A stretch of DNA of 64,000 nt from Gillisia xinjiangensis (GCF_046298265.1 NZ_JBKAHK010000005.1:264525-328524), one strand, 5' to 3'. Shown: positions 1 to 9,003, counted from the first letter of the stretch. Numbers and translations: made by a program. The notes: generated from the sequence alone by a model not told the origin.

Positions 1-879
1 CCTACAAGGGAACTTGGACAACAAATTGCCAAACAACTTTTTAAATTCACCAAGTATACGGAGCAGGTTTTTACGGAAGCTGTTTATGGTGGAGAAAAAA
101 TAGACATCCAAATCTCCAGGTTAAATCGTCCAACGCATATAGTCGTGGCAACCCCGGGAAGACTTATAGATCTTTTAAATAAAAAAGCGATCGATGTTTC
201 AAAAATAAGTACCCTTGTGCTGGATGAAGCCGATGAAATGTTGAGTATGGGTTTTAAGGAGGAACTCACAACCATCCTTAAGCATACAAAAGGAGACCGC
301 AATATCTGGTTGTTTTCGGCTACCATGCCTTCCGGGTTAAATGAGATCATCAATAATTTCGTCGCCAAAAATGCCATCAGGGTTTCAGTTGATAAATCTG
401 AAACTGTAAATTCCGGAATCGAACATCACTATGTTACCGGGGACGATAACAATAAACTGGATACTCTTTCATTATTCCTAAAATCCCAGGGTAAAAACCG
501 CGGTATAATCTTTACCAAAACCAAGGCTGCTGCAAAACTGCTGTCAAAACAACTGGAGGCTAAGAATTATGAAGTTGGACTTCTGGAAGGTGACATGCAC
601 CAAAAAGACAGGGATAAGGTGATGAGAGCATTCAGGAAAGAGACGCTCCGGCTTTTGGTTTCTACCGATGTTGCAGCACGTGGAATTGATGTGGATAATC
701 TTGCTTTTGTGGTGCATTACCAGTTGCCGGATCAAACCGAATACTATACACACCGAAGCGGAAGGACTGCCAGAGCCGGTAAAACAGGTATTTCCCTTGT
801 TTTAATAAATAGCAAAGAAGTTCGAAAAATCTATGAACTTGAGAAAGAACTGGGAATTAAATTTGTGAAGGTCCGTTAA
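1..879 (+). CDS. DEAD-box RNA helicase, 5' truncated by window edge
   Basis: The reading frame is open from base 1, so the gene starts upstream of the window. The visible 292 residues begin at motif Ia (PTRELGQQ) and continue through TPGRL, the DEAD box in VLDEADEML, SAT motif III, and the helicase C-terminal domain with ARGIDV and HRSGRTARAG. It is an ATP-dependent RNA-unwinding enzyme, by family knowledge active in ribosome assembly or mRNA decay. It ends soon after the second RecA domain (GIKFVKVR), so it lacks a long C-terminal RNA-binding tail. The missing part is the Q motif and Walker A. Confidence 0.95.
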   Translation, partial: PTRELGQQIAKQLFKFTKYTEQVFTEAVYGGEKIDIQISRLNRPTHIVVATPGRLIDLLNKKAIDVSKISTLVLDEADEMLSMGFKEELTTILKHTKGDRNIWLFSATMPSGLNEIINNFVAKNAIRVSVDKSETVNSGIEHHYVTGDDNNKLDTLSLFLKSQGKNRGIIFTKTKAAAKLLSKQLEAKNYEVGLLEGDMHQKDRDKVMRAFRKETLRLLVSTDVAARGIDVDNLAFVVHYQLPDQTEYYTHRSGRTARAGKTGISLVLINSKEVRKIYELEKELGIKFVKVR

Positions 880-1197
880 ATAAATTGTTGAAAGTTCCGT
901 ACCGGGCAATCGAAAAATTCAATTTATTGGGTGATTTCGGTCATCCATAAGTTTATTCTCAAACTAAGAAATAAGCTGACCGAAAAACAGGTTTAGGTGA
1001 AACCTATTGCTTTTAGCAATTGTGCTCATTTTTGTACTTTTATTATACGATCGCTTACGAACATTTATTCTGACTTCGCTTTTATTGGCAACAATAATTG
1101 TGATCTAATAATAGATCTGTTAAATTATTAATAATCTTTTGTTTGTGCAGTATGGGAAGAGTAATTTCGTCCTAGCTAATCAATTAAAACTATCATT
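880..1197. other. Intergenic region, no gene seen
   Basis: These 318 bases hold no convincing gene. A candidate promoter for the downstream DUF1328 gene lies near the end: TTTG at 1138-1141, a 20-base spacer, then TAATTTCG at 1162-1169, which nearly fits the Bacteroidetes TAnnTTTG box. Confidence 0.4.
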
Positions 1198-1359
1198 ATG
1201 GTACGACTTATTGTTATTTTCTTAATCATCGCCTTAGTGGCTGCCATCTTCGGATTTGGTGGGATTGCTGAAGGTTTTGCAGATATTGCAAAAATTATAT
1301 TTTACATCTTTATAATCTTACTTGTAATCTCATTAATAAGCCGACTTTTCAGACGTTAA
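1198..1359 (+). CDS. DUF1328 (YtjA-type) small membrane protein, 53 aa
   Basis: A 53-codon frame begins with ATG at 1198. It encodes two hydrophobic helices joined by the FGFGGIAEGFADIAKI segment, which is the signature of the DUF1328 family of small inner-membrane proteins. The gene stands alone, with a candidate promoter just upstream and a strong terminator hairpin just downstream. The family is often stress-induced, but its biochemical role is unknown. Confidence 0.85.
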   Translation: MVRLIVIFLIIALVAAIFGFGGIAEGFADIAKIIFYIFIILLVISLISRLFRR

Positions 1360-1376
1360 AATAAATTATCTTATAA

Positions 1377-1418
1377 AAAATCCAATCATGGTATTAATAT
1401 TGCCTGATTGGATTTTTT
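1377..1418 (+). terminator. Rho-independent terminator after DUF1328 gene
   Basis: Stem arms AAAATCCAATCA and TGATTGGATTTTTT enclose an 18-base loop and end in a run of T. It separates the DUF1328 gene from the following lipoprotein gene. Confidence 0.75.
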
Positions 1419-1442
1419 AATACCAACCCTAAACCTTAAAAT

Positions 1443-1922
1443 ATGAGAAAATTGTTATTTATTCTTGCCACAGTAGTACTAACGGTATCCTGTGGTCCCA
1501 CTAAAGTTGCTACTGAAGCCCGAAAAACCTTTAAAGGGGATTGGGTATTGAATGATGTCACCTACCCCAATAATACAGGGATATATAATGTAACCCTGTT
1601 TAATGATGCATCAACAGCTTGTTTCAGGGGAAGTACCTGGAGTTTTGTTTCAAACAATAACACCGGAACCTATACTGCCCAGGGAGTAGATTGTACTGCC
1701 GGTGAGCGTTATTTTAGATGGTCTATAGACGAAGAAAACACACCTTCTGGAATGTTTGATTTTCTATTAAAACCAACAGATAACAGATATAAATCCACCA
1801 CTGGAGATCAGGGATTCAGATTGAATTTGGTAGCATTAACCGAGACTTCCATGGTTTGGCAACAAACAGTTAATTTAGAAGGAAAGCCTTTTGTTATTAG
1901 AATGAACTTTACTAAACTTTAA
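1443..1922 (+). CDS. Lipocalin-like lipoprotein
   Basis: The 159-residue product begins with a lipoprotein signal ending in TVSC (Cys at about residue 17), so it should be membrane-anchored after cleavage. The rest is rich in beta strand, with a GDWVLNDV opening and a SGMFDF...FRLNLV middle that resemble Bacteroidetes lipocalin-like domains. A GxW near the start of the mature protein fits that fold. It lies 12 bases upstream of the OmpA lipoprotein gene and is probably cotranscribed with it. No ligand can be predicted. Confidence 0.7.
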   Translation: MRKLLFILATVVLTVSCGPTKVATEARKTFKGDWVLNDVTYPNNTGIYNVTLFNDASTACFRGSTWSFVSNNNTGTYTAQGVDCTAGERYFRWSIDEENTPSGMFDFLLKPTDNRYKSTTGDQGFRLNLVALTETSMVWQQTVNLEGKPFVIRMNFTKL

Positions 1923-1934
1923 AATTAAACAATT

Positions 1935-2630
1935 ATGAAAATAGGAATGAATAAATATGTAGCCTTATTATTTGCTGCTACCATGTTAATTAGTTGTGAT
2001 GCGACAAGGAATGCCAGCAATAAGCAAAAAGGTACCGTAATTGGTGCAGGTAGTGGTGCTGTTATAGGCGGAGTAATAGGCAATAATACCGGAGACGGAA
2101 ATACCGCGCTTGGTGCTATTATTGGAGGTGTTGTTGGTGGTGCAGCAGGTGCATATATCGGCAACAGGATGGATAAACAAGCTCAAAAAATTGAACAGGA
2201 AATCCCTGGAGCTGAAGTAGAGCGCGTTGGTGAAGGAATCAATGTTACATTTGATGAAAGCAGTGGAATTTATTTTGATACAGAAAAGTTTAATATAAAT
2301 TCCGCATCTCAGGAAACGCTTAACAAACTGGCTGGAATCTTCAAGGAGTATCCGGATACCAATATTTTGGTAGAAGGACATACAGATAGTTCAGGAAGCG
2401 ATTCTTATAACCTGACTTTATCCAAGAACCGAGCACAGGCAGTAACAAACTACCTGGTAACCAACGGTGTTCCCAAGAATAGGTTTGACACTAAGTGGTA
2501 CGGAGAATCTCAGCCAAAGTATGATAATAATACCGCTGAAGGAAGAGCTAAAAACCGTAGGGTAGAATTAGCTATTGTTGCTAATGAAGACCTAAAGAAA
2601 GAAGCGGAAGAAGCTGCCAAGGAAAATTAA
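1935..2630 (+). CDS. OmpA-family lipoprotein with glycine-zipper segment
   Basis: The 231-residue protein has a lipobox (LISC, Cys about 21), then a Gly-rich hydrophobic stretch (about residues 33-80, IGAGSGAVIGGVIG and AIIGGVVGGAAGAYIG) typical of glycine-zipper domains. A C-terminal OmpA domain (about 115-215) carries the peptidoglycan-binding motif, with EGHTDSSGSDSYN and NRAQAVTNYL. It probably tethers the outer membrane to peptidoglycan. A second ATG at codon 5 is an equally good start. A strong terminator follows. Confidence 0.9.
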   Translation: MKIGMNKYVALLFAATMLISCDATRNASNKQKGTVIGAGSGAVIGGVIGNNTGDGNTALGAIIGGVVGGAAGAYIGNRMDKQAQKIEQEIPGAEVERVGEGINVTFDESSGIYFDTEKFNINSASQETLNKLAGIFKEYPDTNILVEGHTDSSGSDSYNLTLSKNRAQAVTNYLVTNGVPKNRFDTKWYGESQPKYDNNTAEGRAKNRRVELAIVANEDLKKEAEEAAKEN

Positions 2631-2654
2631 AATATGCTCCTTAAACATATATTA

Positions 2655-2683
2655 AATCCCGGAAATTTCCGGGATTTTTTTAT
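2655..2683 (+). terminator. Rho-independent terminator after OmpA lipoprotein
   Basis: A near-perfect hairpin AATCCCGGAAATTTCCGGGATT is followed by seven T. It insulates the biosynthetic operon that begins 22 bases later. Confidence 0.85.
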
Positions 2684-2704
2684 TCTTTTAATTACCTTCC
2701 ACTG

Positions 2705-3829
2705 GTGAAAAAAGCCGATATAGGAATCGTGGGTGGAGGAATAGCCGGTCTTACCGCTGCCATACATTTGGCTTCCTGCGGTTTAAAGGTTTTGCTGTTT
2801 GAAAAAGAGAAGTACCCGCACCACAAAGTATGTGGGGAGTATCTTTCCCGGGAAATCCTTCCTTATCTGAAGTCCCTAAATATCTCTTTAGAAAGTCTAC
2901 AACCTAAAATAATCGATCAACTTCTATACAGCACCCCTTCAGGAAAAACCATAAAAACAGATCTTAAATCAGGAGGTTTTGGTATTAGCCGATATGCCCT
3001 GGATAATTATTTGTATGAAAAGGCTAAGGAACAAAATGTTGATATAATTCATCAAACGGTTACTAATACCACCTTCGAAAATGAATTTTTTGAGATTAGG
3101 ACTTTTGAAAACCAGGCCTTTCCGACCAAAATAGTGCTTGGAGCCTTTGGGAAACGCTCCGGCCTTGATAAAAAATTAAACAGACAATTTATTGAAAAAA
3201 AATCAGGCTGGCTTGCGGTAAAGGCCCATTATAAACTTGATGATTATCCCAACAACAGGGTTTCACTTCATAATTTTAAGGGAGGTTATTGCGGTCTTTC
3301 CAAAACCGAAACAGATTCCGTAAATGTATGCTATCTTGCATCTTATGAGAGTTTTAAAAATTATAAAAGCATTGATTCCTATAAAGAAGAAGTACTCTGC
3401 AGAAATCCCCAGCTAAAAACATTTTTTCATGAAGCAGTCCCATTATTTGAAACGGACCTCAGCATAGCTCAGATTTCTTTTGAGAAAAAATCCTTGGTAG
3501 AAGATCATATACTTATGTTGGGAGATGCTGCCGGTTTGATACACCCACTTTGCGGAAATGGGATGGCTATGGCTTTTCACAGCGCAAAACTGGCCTCAGA
3601 AAGCATTTTAAAGTATTATAATCCAAACGCTTTCAGCAGAACCGATATTGAAAAAGAGTATATTAAAAAATGGGATCAACAATTTAAATCCCGAATGAAA
3701 ATAGGGAGCGCACTTCAAAAAATTCTCCTGAAGCCTTTTTTAGCCGAGGCTTCACAGAATATAATAAAAATAATTCCTTCATTACTGCCCTTTATTATAG
3801 CTAAAACTCACGGAAAACCTGTTATATGA
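2705..3829 (+). CDS. FAD-dependent oxidoreductase of the type III PKS cluster
   Basis: The 374-residue flavoprotein has the N-terminal dinucleotide fold GIVGGGIAGLTAA (residues 7-19), a conserved KVCGEYLS segment, and the second FAD motif LMLGDAAGLIHPLCGNGMAMA near residue 275. This pattern matches the geranylgeranyl-reductase/aromatic hydroxylase group of flavoprotein monooxygenases. The start is a GTG. It overlaps the methyltransferase gene by 4 bases and heads an eight-gene operon. Its likely job is to oxidise or hydroxylate the product of the type III PKS, as SrsC does for phenolic lipids in Streptomyces; that substrate assignment is inference. Confidence 0.85.
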   Translation: MKKADIGIVGGGIAGLTAAIHLASCGLKVLLFEKEKYPHHKVCGEYLSREILPYLKSLNISLESLQPKIIDQLLYSTPSGKTIKTDLKSGGFGISRYALDNYLYEKAKEQNVDIIHQTVTNTTFENEFFEIRTFENQAFPTKIVLGAFGKRSGLDKKLNRQFIEKKSGWLAVKAHYKLDDYPNNRVSLHNFKGGYCGLSKTETDSVNVCYLASYESFKNYKSIDSYKEEVLCRNPQLKTFFHEAVPLFETDLSIAQISFEKKSLVEDHILMLGDAAGLIHPLCGNGMAMAFHSAKLASESILKYYNPNAFSRTDIEKEYIKKWDQQFKSRMKIGSALQKILLKPFLAEASQNIIKIIPSLLPFIIAKTHGKPVI

Positions 3830-4539
3830 GTAAAATAAGCACTCTAAAAAGAACCGATGAAAGCGAAATCATGGATGATTTCGAGTTGAAGGGAACCGAT
3901 TTGGAAAAAACCCTATCTGATCTTGATAACATCAATAAATGGCTTGGCGGAAACAAAATTACACTTCAGGGCATTAAAATATTGCTCAGGGATCAGCCTA
4001 AGTCTGAACCTGTGCATATTGCAGATATTGGTTGCGGGAATGGATCAATTCTTAGGGAGATAGCGAAATGGGGAAGGAAAGAGAACTATACACTGGAGCT
4101 CACGGGGATAGACGCAAATCCATATACCATTGAAATTGCAGAAAAACTATCTTATTATTATCCGGAAATTAAATATTATTCCATCGATATTTTTCAGGAT
4201 GAATTTGAAAAGATGAACTTCGATATTTTGCTTTGCACTTTAACCTTGCATCATTTTAGAGATTCAGAAATTGAGGAGCTTATCAAATTATTCATCAGGC
4301 AGTCTAAATTTGGGATTGTGATAAATGACCTGCAGCGAAGTGAAATTGCCTACAGGCTTTTTCAGGCCTTTTGTGCCGTTTTTATTAGAAATGAAATTGC
4401 ACGAAAAGATGGTCTCACCTCTATTTTACGTGGATTTAAAAAAAGTGATCTACAGGTTTTTTCAAATAAGATTTTGGTTAAAAAACAAAAAATAAGCTGG
4501 AAATGGGCGTTCCGCTATCAATGGATAATTCAGAAATAA
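3826..4539 (+). CDS. SAM-dependent methyltransferase of the type III PKS cluster
   Basis: The 237-residue class I methyltransferase carries motif I VHIADIGCGNGSILRE (residues 63-78), an acidic residue after strand 2 (LTGIDANPYTIE), and a TLTLHHF segment. The ATG overlaps the stop of the oxidoreductase in an ATGA arrangement, and the PKS gene starts 6 bases after its end. Together with the flavoprotein it forms the usual tailoring pair beside bacterial type III PKS genes. It probably O- or C-methylates the polyketide ring; the position cannot be read from sequence. Confidence 0.85.
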   Translation: MSKISTLKRTDESEIMDDFELKGTDLEKTLSDLDNINKWLGGNKITLQGIKILLRDQPKSEPVHIADIGCGNGSILREIAKWGRKENYTLELTGIDANPYTIEIAEKLSYYYPEIKYYSIDIFQDEFEKMNFDILLCTLTLHHFRDSEIEELIKLFIRQSKFGIVINDLQRSEIAYRLFQAFCAVFIRNEIARKDGLTSILRGFKKSDLQVFSNKILVKKQKISWKWAFRYQWIIQK

Positions 4540-4545
4540 AAAAAT

Positions 4546-5598
4546 ATGAGTGTTACTATCGTACATGTGGAAAAAGAACTACCTCAATATTTCCGGGAAA
4601 CCAAAGATATTTTACCGCTGGTAGAAAATTGGCTTGGTGATAAAGATGAGCGCTTCCGAAGAAAAATTTTAAAGATCTTTGAAGGTGCTGCGGTAGATAA
4701 ACGTTATTCTATTATGTCTCCTGAAGAGGTTTTTGTTTCAACTTCCTTTGAGGAAAAAAATAATATTTATGTTCGTGAGATTAAAAAACTGGGAACAACT
4801 GTACTTGAAAATTCCTTAAAAAAAGCCAGCTGGGAACCAAAATCCCTGGATTATATCATCACGGTAAGTTGCACCGGTATAATGATCCCTTCTCTGGATG
4901 CGTATTTGATCAATGAACTTGAATTAAAACAAACTATCACAAGACTTCCCGTAACCGAAATGGGGTGTGCTGCCGGGATTTCGGGGATGATTTATGCTTT
5001 TAATTTTTTGAAAGCAAATCCGGGTAAAAGAGCAGCTGTAGTGGCGGTAGAAAGCCCTACGGCCACTTTTCAACTGGATGATTTCAGTATGGCAAATATG
5101 GTGAGTGCAGCGATTTTTGGAGACGGCGCTGCCTGTGTTCTTCTTTCTTCTGAAGAAAATATTGAAGGCCCCAAAATAATTGCAGAAGAGATGTATCACT
5201 TTTTTGATGCCACACATTTAATGGGCTTTCACCTGTCTAATAATGGATTACAAATGATCCTGGATGAAACAGTTCCTGAAACGATCGCTGAACATTTCCC
5301 AGCGATCATTCACCCTTTTCTTGAACAGAACAATACCAATATTGAAGAAGTGCAGCATTTGATATTTCATCCTGGCGGTAAAAAAATTGTTCAAACCGTT
5401 TCTGATCTTTTTGGTATCTTAGGAAAGAATATCGACGATACGCGCGAAGTTCTCAGGCTTTATGGAAATATGAGCAGCGTAACCGTTCTTTATGTATTGG
5501 AAAGATTTTTAAACAAGGAACTCCCCAAAGGCGAGCAGGGTTTAATGTTAAGTTTCGGTCCGGGGTTTTCTGCTCAAAGAATTTTATTAAAATGGTAA
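4546..5598 (+). CDS. Type III polyketide synthase (chalcone/alkylresorcinol-synthase-like)
   Basis: The 350-residue protein has the thiolase fold and complete Cys-His-Asn triad of type III PKS enzymes: C141 in TEMGCAAGISG, H275 in LIFHPGGKK and N308 in LYGNMSSVTVLY. The C-terminal GFSAQRILLKW end matches the GPG(F/L)...E/S.LL signature. By family knowledge it extends an acyl-CoA or acyl-ACP starter with malonyl-CoA and cyclises it to a resorcinol, pyrone or quinolone-like ring. The adjacent FabF/FabZ/FabI-like genes suggest the starter is made by a dedicated fatty-acid module. It overlaps the reductase gene by 7 bases. Confidence 0.93.
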   Translation: MSVTIVHVEKELPQYFRETKDILPLVENWLGDKDERFRRKILKIFEGAAVDKRYSIMSPEEVFVSTSFEEKNNIYVREIKKLGTTVLENSLKKASWEPKSLDYIITVSCTGIMIPSLDAYLINELELKQTITRLPVTEMGCAAGISGMIYAFNFLKANPGKRAAVVAVESPTATFQLDDFSMANMVSAAIFGDGAACVLLSSEENIEGPKIIAEEMYHFFDATHLMGFHLSNNGLQMILDETVPETIAEHFPAIIHPFLEQNNTNIEEVQHLIFHPGGKKIVQTVSDLFGILGKNIDDTREVLRLYGNMSSVTVLYVLERFLNKELPKGEQGLMLSFGPGFSAQRILLKW

Positions 5599-6386
5599 CA
5601 GAATTTAAAGACAGTAATTATTGGGCCCTTATTTTAGGCGGCAGTAGCGGACTTGGTCTTGCAACTGCCCGCAAACTGGCAAAGCATGGGATGAATATCA
5701 TCATAATCCACCGCGACCGAAAATCGGAATTATCCGATATAGAGGAAGCCTTTGAGGATATCAGGAACAGCGATGTCCGCCTGGAAAGTTTTAATGTAGA
5801 TGCTATTCAAAAGGAAAAAAGGGAAAGCCTTATTGAAGAGATCAAGAAAGTTCTTGGAGAACATGGAAAAATCAGAACTTTGGTTCACAGTATTGCAAAA
5901 GGAAATTTAAAACCTATGAACGGGGAAGATCCGGTTCTTGAAAACATTGATTTTCAGTTAACCCTGGATGCGATGGCACTGAGTTTATACGATTGGACGC
6001 AGGCTGTTTTTAAAGCCCAACTTTTCGCAAAAGATGCGCGTGTAATTTCCTTTACCAGCGAAGGAAGTCAGAAAGCGTGGCCCAATTATGGCGCTGTGTC
6101 CGTAGCAAAAGCTGCACTGGAATCCATTACCAGAAGTATGGCTCTGGAATTCGCTCCTTTTGGAATTCGCGCGAATTGCATTCAGGCAGGAGTTACTGTT
6201 ACCAGGTCTTTTCAAATGATCCCTGGAAGCGATACCCTGCGCGAACATGCTTTAAAACATAATCCATTTAAACGACTTACGATTCCAAAGGATATTGCCA
6301 ATGTGGTCTATTTGCTTTCAAAAGATGAAGCAAGCTGGATTACCGGGACTATAATCCCTGTAAACGGTGGGGAACATCTGAAATAA
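5592..6386 (+). CDS. SDR-type enoyl-/ketoacyl-ACP reductase (FabI/FabL-like)
   Basis: The 264-residue short-chain dehydrogenase has the cofactor loop GGSSGLG (16-22), a catalytic Tyr166 and Lys173 in YGAVSVAK, and the C-terminal ITGTIIPVNGGEHL typical of fatty-acid reductases. The HSIAKGN segment and SEGSQKAWPNYG resemble FabL or FabI more than FabG. It probably performs a reductive step on the carrier-bound acyl chain. It overlaps the PKS gene at its start and lies 19 bases before the dehydratase gene. Confidence 0.85.
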   Translation: MVTEFKDSNYWALILGGSSGLGLATARKLAKHGMNIIIIHRDRKSELSDIEEAFEDIRNSDVRLESFNVDAIQKEKRESLIEEIKKVLGEHGKIRTLVHSIAKGNLKPMNGEDPVLENIDFQLTLDAMALSLYDWTQAVFKAQLFAKDARVISFTSEGSQKAWPNYGAVSVAKAALESITRSMALEFAPFGIRANCIQAGVTVTRSFQMIPGSDTLREHALKHNPFKRLTIPKDIANVVYLLSKDEASWITGTIIPVNGGEHLK

Positions 6387-6405
6387 AACCTAAAATTCTA
6401 TCTGT

Positions 6406-6873
6406 TTGACTTCAGTCGATATTATTTCAAAATTACCTTATGCTCCTCCGTTTTTGTTTGTAGATGAAATCCTGCAAATCAATGATCGGGGGGTTACGGG
6501 CCTTTATAAATTCCCCGAAGATTCTTTTTTCTATTCCGGACATTTTAAGGATAATCCCATAACCCCGGGAGTAATTCTTACAGAATGTATGGCACAAATT
6601 GGGGTGGTTAGTTTGGGTGTATTTCTTATCTCTTCGGAAAATAATGAGAATGTAGAAAGCAAGCGGAAAATAGGATTGAGTTCCACTGAAATAGATTTCT
6701 ATAAACCTGTTTTTCCCGGGGAATGTGTAAAAGTGGTTTCTACAAAAGAATATTTCCGATTCAATAAATTGAAATGTAAGGTTGAGATGTTTGATATGGA
6801 AGAAAATCTTATTTGCAGGGGAAAAATTGCGGGTATGATTTCCGGGGAGATCGCTAAAAATAATGCGGAATGA
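6406..6873 (+). CDS. FabZ/FabA-like 3-hydroxyacyl-ACP dehydratase
   Basis: The 155-residue hot-dog-fold protein carries GHFKDNPITPGVILTE, with catalytic His46 and Glu60, the classic FabZ/FabA arrangement. The best start is a TTG at 6406; no ATG exists before the conserved LPYAPPFLFVD segment. It overlaps the ketosynthase gene by 4 bases. Its role is to dehydrate the 3-hydroxyacyl chain on the dedicated carrier protein. Confidence 0.88.
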   Translation: MTSVDIISKLPYAPPFLFVDEILQINDRGVTGLYKFPEDSFFYSGHFKDNPITPGVILTECMAQIGVVSLGVFLISSENNENVESKRKIGLSSTEIDFYKPVFPGECVKVVSTKEYFRFNKLKCKVEMFDMEENLICRGKIAGMISGEIAKNNAE

Positions 6874-8144
6874 AAAATCGGGTCGTAATTACCGGGATGG
6901 GTGTTGTTGCCCCAAACGCTGTTGGTTTGGAGGAATTTGAAACAGCCATTCGAACCGGGAAAAGCGGGATAGAATTCTATCAGGAATTAGCCGATCTTAA
7001 TTTTTCCTGCCAGATAGGCGGGAAGCCGGATATTTCTTCAGAAAAATTAAAAAATTATTTTACCGATCTTCAATTGCGCGGACTAAAAAGCAGCGGAATT
7101 ATTTACGGTGTAATTGCAGGGACAGATGCCTGGGCAGACGCGGGCTTTGTTAAAACGGGTGAGGAAACACCAGATTGGGACAGCGGAATTATATTTGGTA
7201 CAGGAATTCTTGGCGTGGATAAATTTAGGGAGGCCATTCATTTAATAGATGCCGGAAATACACGAAGACTGGGAAGTACCAGCGTACTTCAAACTATGGC
7301 AAGCGGAATAAGTGCATATTTAGGTGGGATTTTAGGTTGCGGAAATCAGGTTACCACCAATTCCTCTGCCTGCACTACGGGAACGGAAGCTCTTTTAATG
7401 GGATTTGAACGCATACAGGCCGGGAAAGCAAAAAGGATGTTGGTAGGAAGTTGCAGCGATCATGGCCCTTATGTTTGGGGAGGTTTTGATGCGATGCGAA
7501 TATTACCTGGGAATTATAATGAGAACCCTCAGGAAGCTCCGGGACCTATGAATGCCTCGGTGGCAGGATTTATCCCGGGAAGTGGTGCAGGAGCGCTCCT
7601 GCTGGAGGAATATTCCTCGGCTAAGGCGCGTGGCGCCAAAATCTACGCAGAAGTACTGGGAGGGGAAGTGAACAGCGGTGGACAGCGCGGTGGTGGCAGT
7701 ATGACCGCAGCAAATAGCCAGGCAGTACAGCGTTGTATTAAAGGCGCCCTGAAAAATTCCGGTATTTCAGCAAATGAGATCGATGCAATCAATGGTCATT
7801 TAACAGGAACTTCCGGGGATCCTGTTGAAATAGAGAACTGGATGCTGGGTCTGAATCGAAAAAAAGAAAATTTTCCATATATTAATTCCCTTAAAGGGAT
7901 GACAGGACATTGTTTAAGTGCTTCGGGAAGTATTGAATGTGTAGCATCTGTGCTGCAGTTGTATAAAAATTTTATCTTCGGTAATGTTAACTGTGAAAAA
8001 CTTCATCCTGAAATAAGTAACCGAATAGCTTCAGAAAAAGTTCCACCTAAAACAATGGAAGTTCCTCTGAATATTATCGCCAAAGCTAGTTTTGGTTTTG
8101 GGGATGTTAACGGGGTTGTGATTTTTAGAAAAATGACCGAATAA
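6870..8144 (+). CDS. Beta-ketoacyl-ACP synthase (FabF-like) of the cluster
   Basis: The 424-residue condensing enzyme carries the full KAS triad: Cys168 in NSSACTTGTEA, His310 in INGHLTGTSGDP and His347 in LKGMTGHCLSASG. GMGVVAPNAVG at the N-terminus is also typical. It is a secondary-metabolism KS rather than the housekeeping FabF, judging from its place between the dehydratase (4-base overlap) and the carrier protein. No partner chain-length-factor subunit is present, so it probably works as a homodimer. Confidence 0.9.
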   Translation: MKNRVVITGMGVVAPNAVGLEEFETAIRTGKSGIEFYQELADLNFSCQIGGKPDISSEKLKNYFTDLQLRGLKSSGIIYGVIAGTDAWADAGFVKTGEETPDWDSGIIFGTGILGVDKFREAIHLIDAGNTRRLGSTSVLQTMASGISAYLGGILGCGNQVTTNSSACTTGTEALLMGFERIQAGKAKRMLVGSCSDHGPYVWGGFDAMRILPGNYNENPQEAPGPMNASVAGFIPGSGAGALLLEEYSSAKARGAKIYAEVLGGEVNSGGQRGGGSMTAANSQAVQRCIKGALKNSGISANEIDAINGHLTGTSGDPVEIENWMLGLNRKKENFPYINSLKGMTGHCLSASGSIECVASVLQLYKNFIFGNVNCEKLHPEISNRIASEKVPPKTMEVPLNIIAKASFGFGDVNGVVIFRKMTE

Positions 8145-8179
8145 GACAATAACTAAAACCAATTATCTAAATATATAAA

Positions 8180-8428
8180 ATGCCGGAAAAAGATATACTT
8201 GACAAATTAAAAGCAATTGTAACGCCCTATGTTCAGAATAAAGTGGGGCTGGAACATTTTAATGAAAAAACCGATTTTTTAAATGATCTGAAAATAAATT
8301 CCGCAAACCTTGTGGATGTGGTGCTGGATGTGGAAGATGAATTTAATATTGAGATAGATACAGAATCTATGAACGGCATGTTAACAGCAGGCGATGCGAA
8401 AAATATAATTCTGAAGAAAATCGGTTAA
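8180..8428 (+). CDS. Acyl carrier protein of the cluster
   Basis: The 82-residue acidic helical protein matches the ACP fold. The phosphopantetheine attachment serine is Ser41 in LKINSANLVDVV, followed by EDEFNIEID. The usual DSL attachment motif is replaced by NSA, a departure from the housekeeping AcpP. It lies 35 bases after the ketosynthase and 2 bases before the phosphopantetheinyl transferase, which may be specific for it. Confidence 0.88.
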   Translation: MPEKDILDKLKAIVTPYVQNKVGLEHFNEKTDFLNDLKINSANLVDVVLDVEDEFNIEIDTESMNGMLTAGDAKNIILKKIG

Positions 8429-8430
8429 AA

Positions 8431-9003
8431 ATGATCGGGAATGATATCATAGATCTCAAGATTAGTTTAGGCAAAAACAACTGGAAACGGAAGGGGTTTC
8501 TGAACAAGCTTTTTTCTGAAGAAGAACAGGATTGGATTTTAAATTCGAAGGCTCCGGAACTTAATATCTGGTTGCTATGGTCTATGAAAGAATCTGCTTA
8601 CAAAGCACATCAGCGAAGGTTTGAACTACCCAGAAGTTACAATCCAAAAGCTTTTAGGTGCGAGATCACCGAAGATAAAATAGCTTCTGTTTCCGGGAAA
8701 GTGAGTATTGATAAGAACTCATACCTTACAAAAGCTTCAATTTCCAAAGAGTATATCTATTGTATTGCAACCTTGAGCAATGCTACTCTTTTTCAAAAAA
8801 TTTATTTTAAACCTACAGATCTTAAATTGCAACTTATTAATGCGGTTTCTAAACAACAAAATCTTCCGAAGGAAAAAATTTCAATAAAAAAAACATCTCA
8901 ATTTATTCCTTTTCTAATTTTCGAAAATCAAAAATTATTTTGTAATTTTTCAATGACACATCATGGGGATTTTTCGGCATTTATTATGGAGTTAAGGAAC
9001 TAA
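8431..9003 (+). CDS. 4'-phosphopantetheinyl transferase
   Basis: The 190-residue protein has both PPTase magnesium/CoA-binding signatures: IGNDIIDL at residues 2-9 and WSMKESAYKAHQRR near residue 49-62. It transfers phosphopantetheine from CoA to the carrier-protein serine. It is the last gene of the tight operon and begins 2 bases after the ACP stop. Its presence suggests that the unusual ACP is not served by the housekeeping AcpS. Confidence 0.88.
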   Translation: MIGNDIIDLKISLGKNNWKRKGFLNKLFSEEEQDWILNSKAPELNIWLLWSMKESAYKAHQRRFELPRSYNPKAFRCEITEDKIASVSGKVSIDKNSYLTKASISKEYIYCIATLSNATLFQKIYFKPTDLKLQLINAVSKQQNLPKEKISIKKTSQFIPFLIFENQKLFCNFSMTHHGDFSAFIMELRN

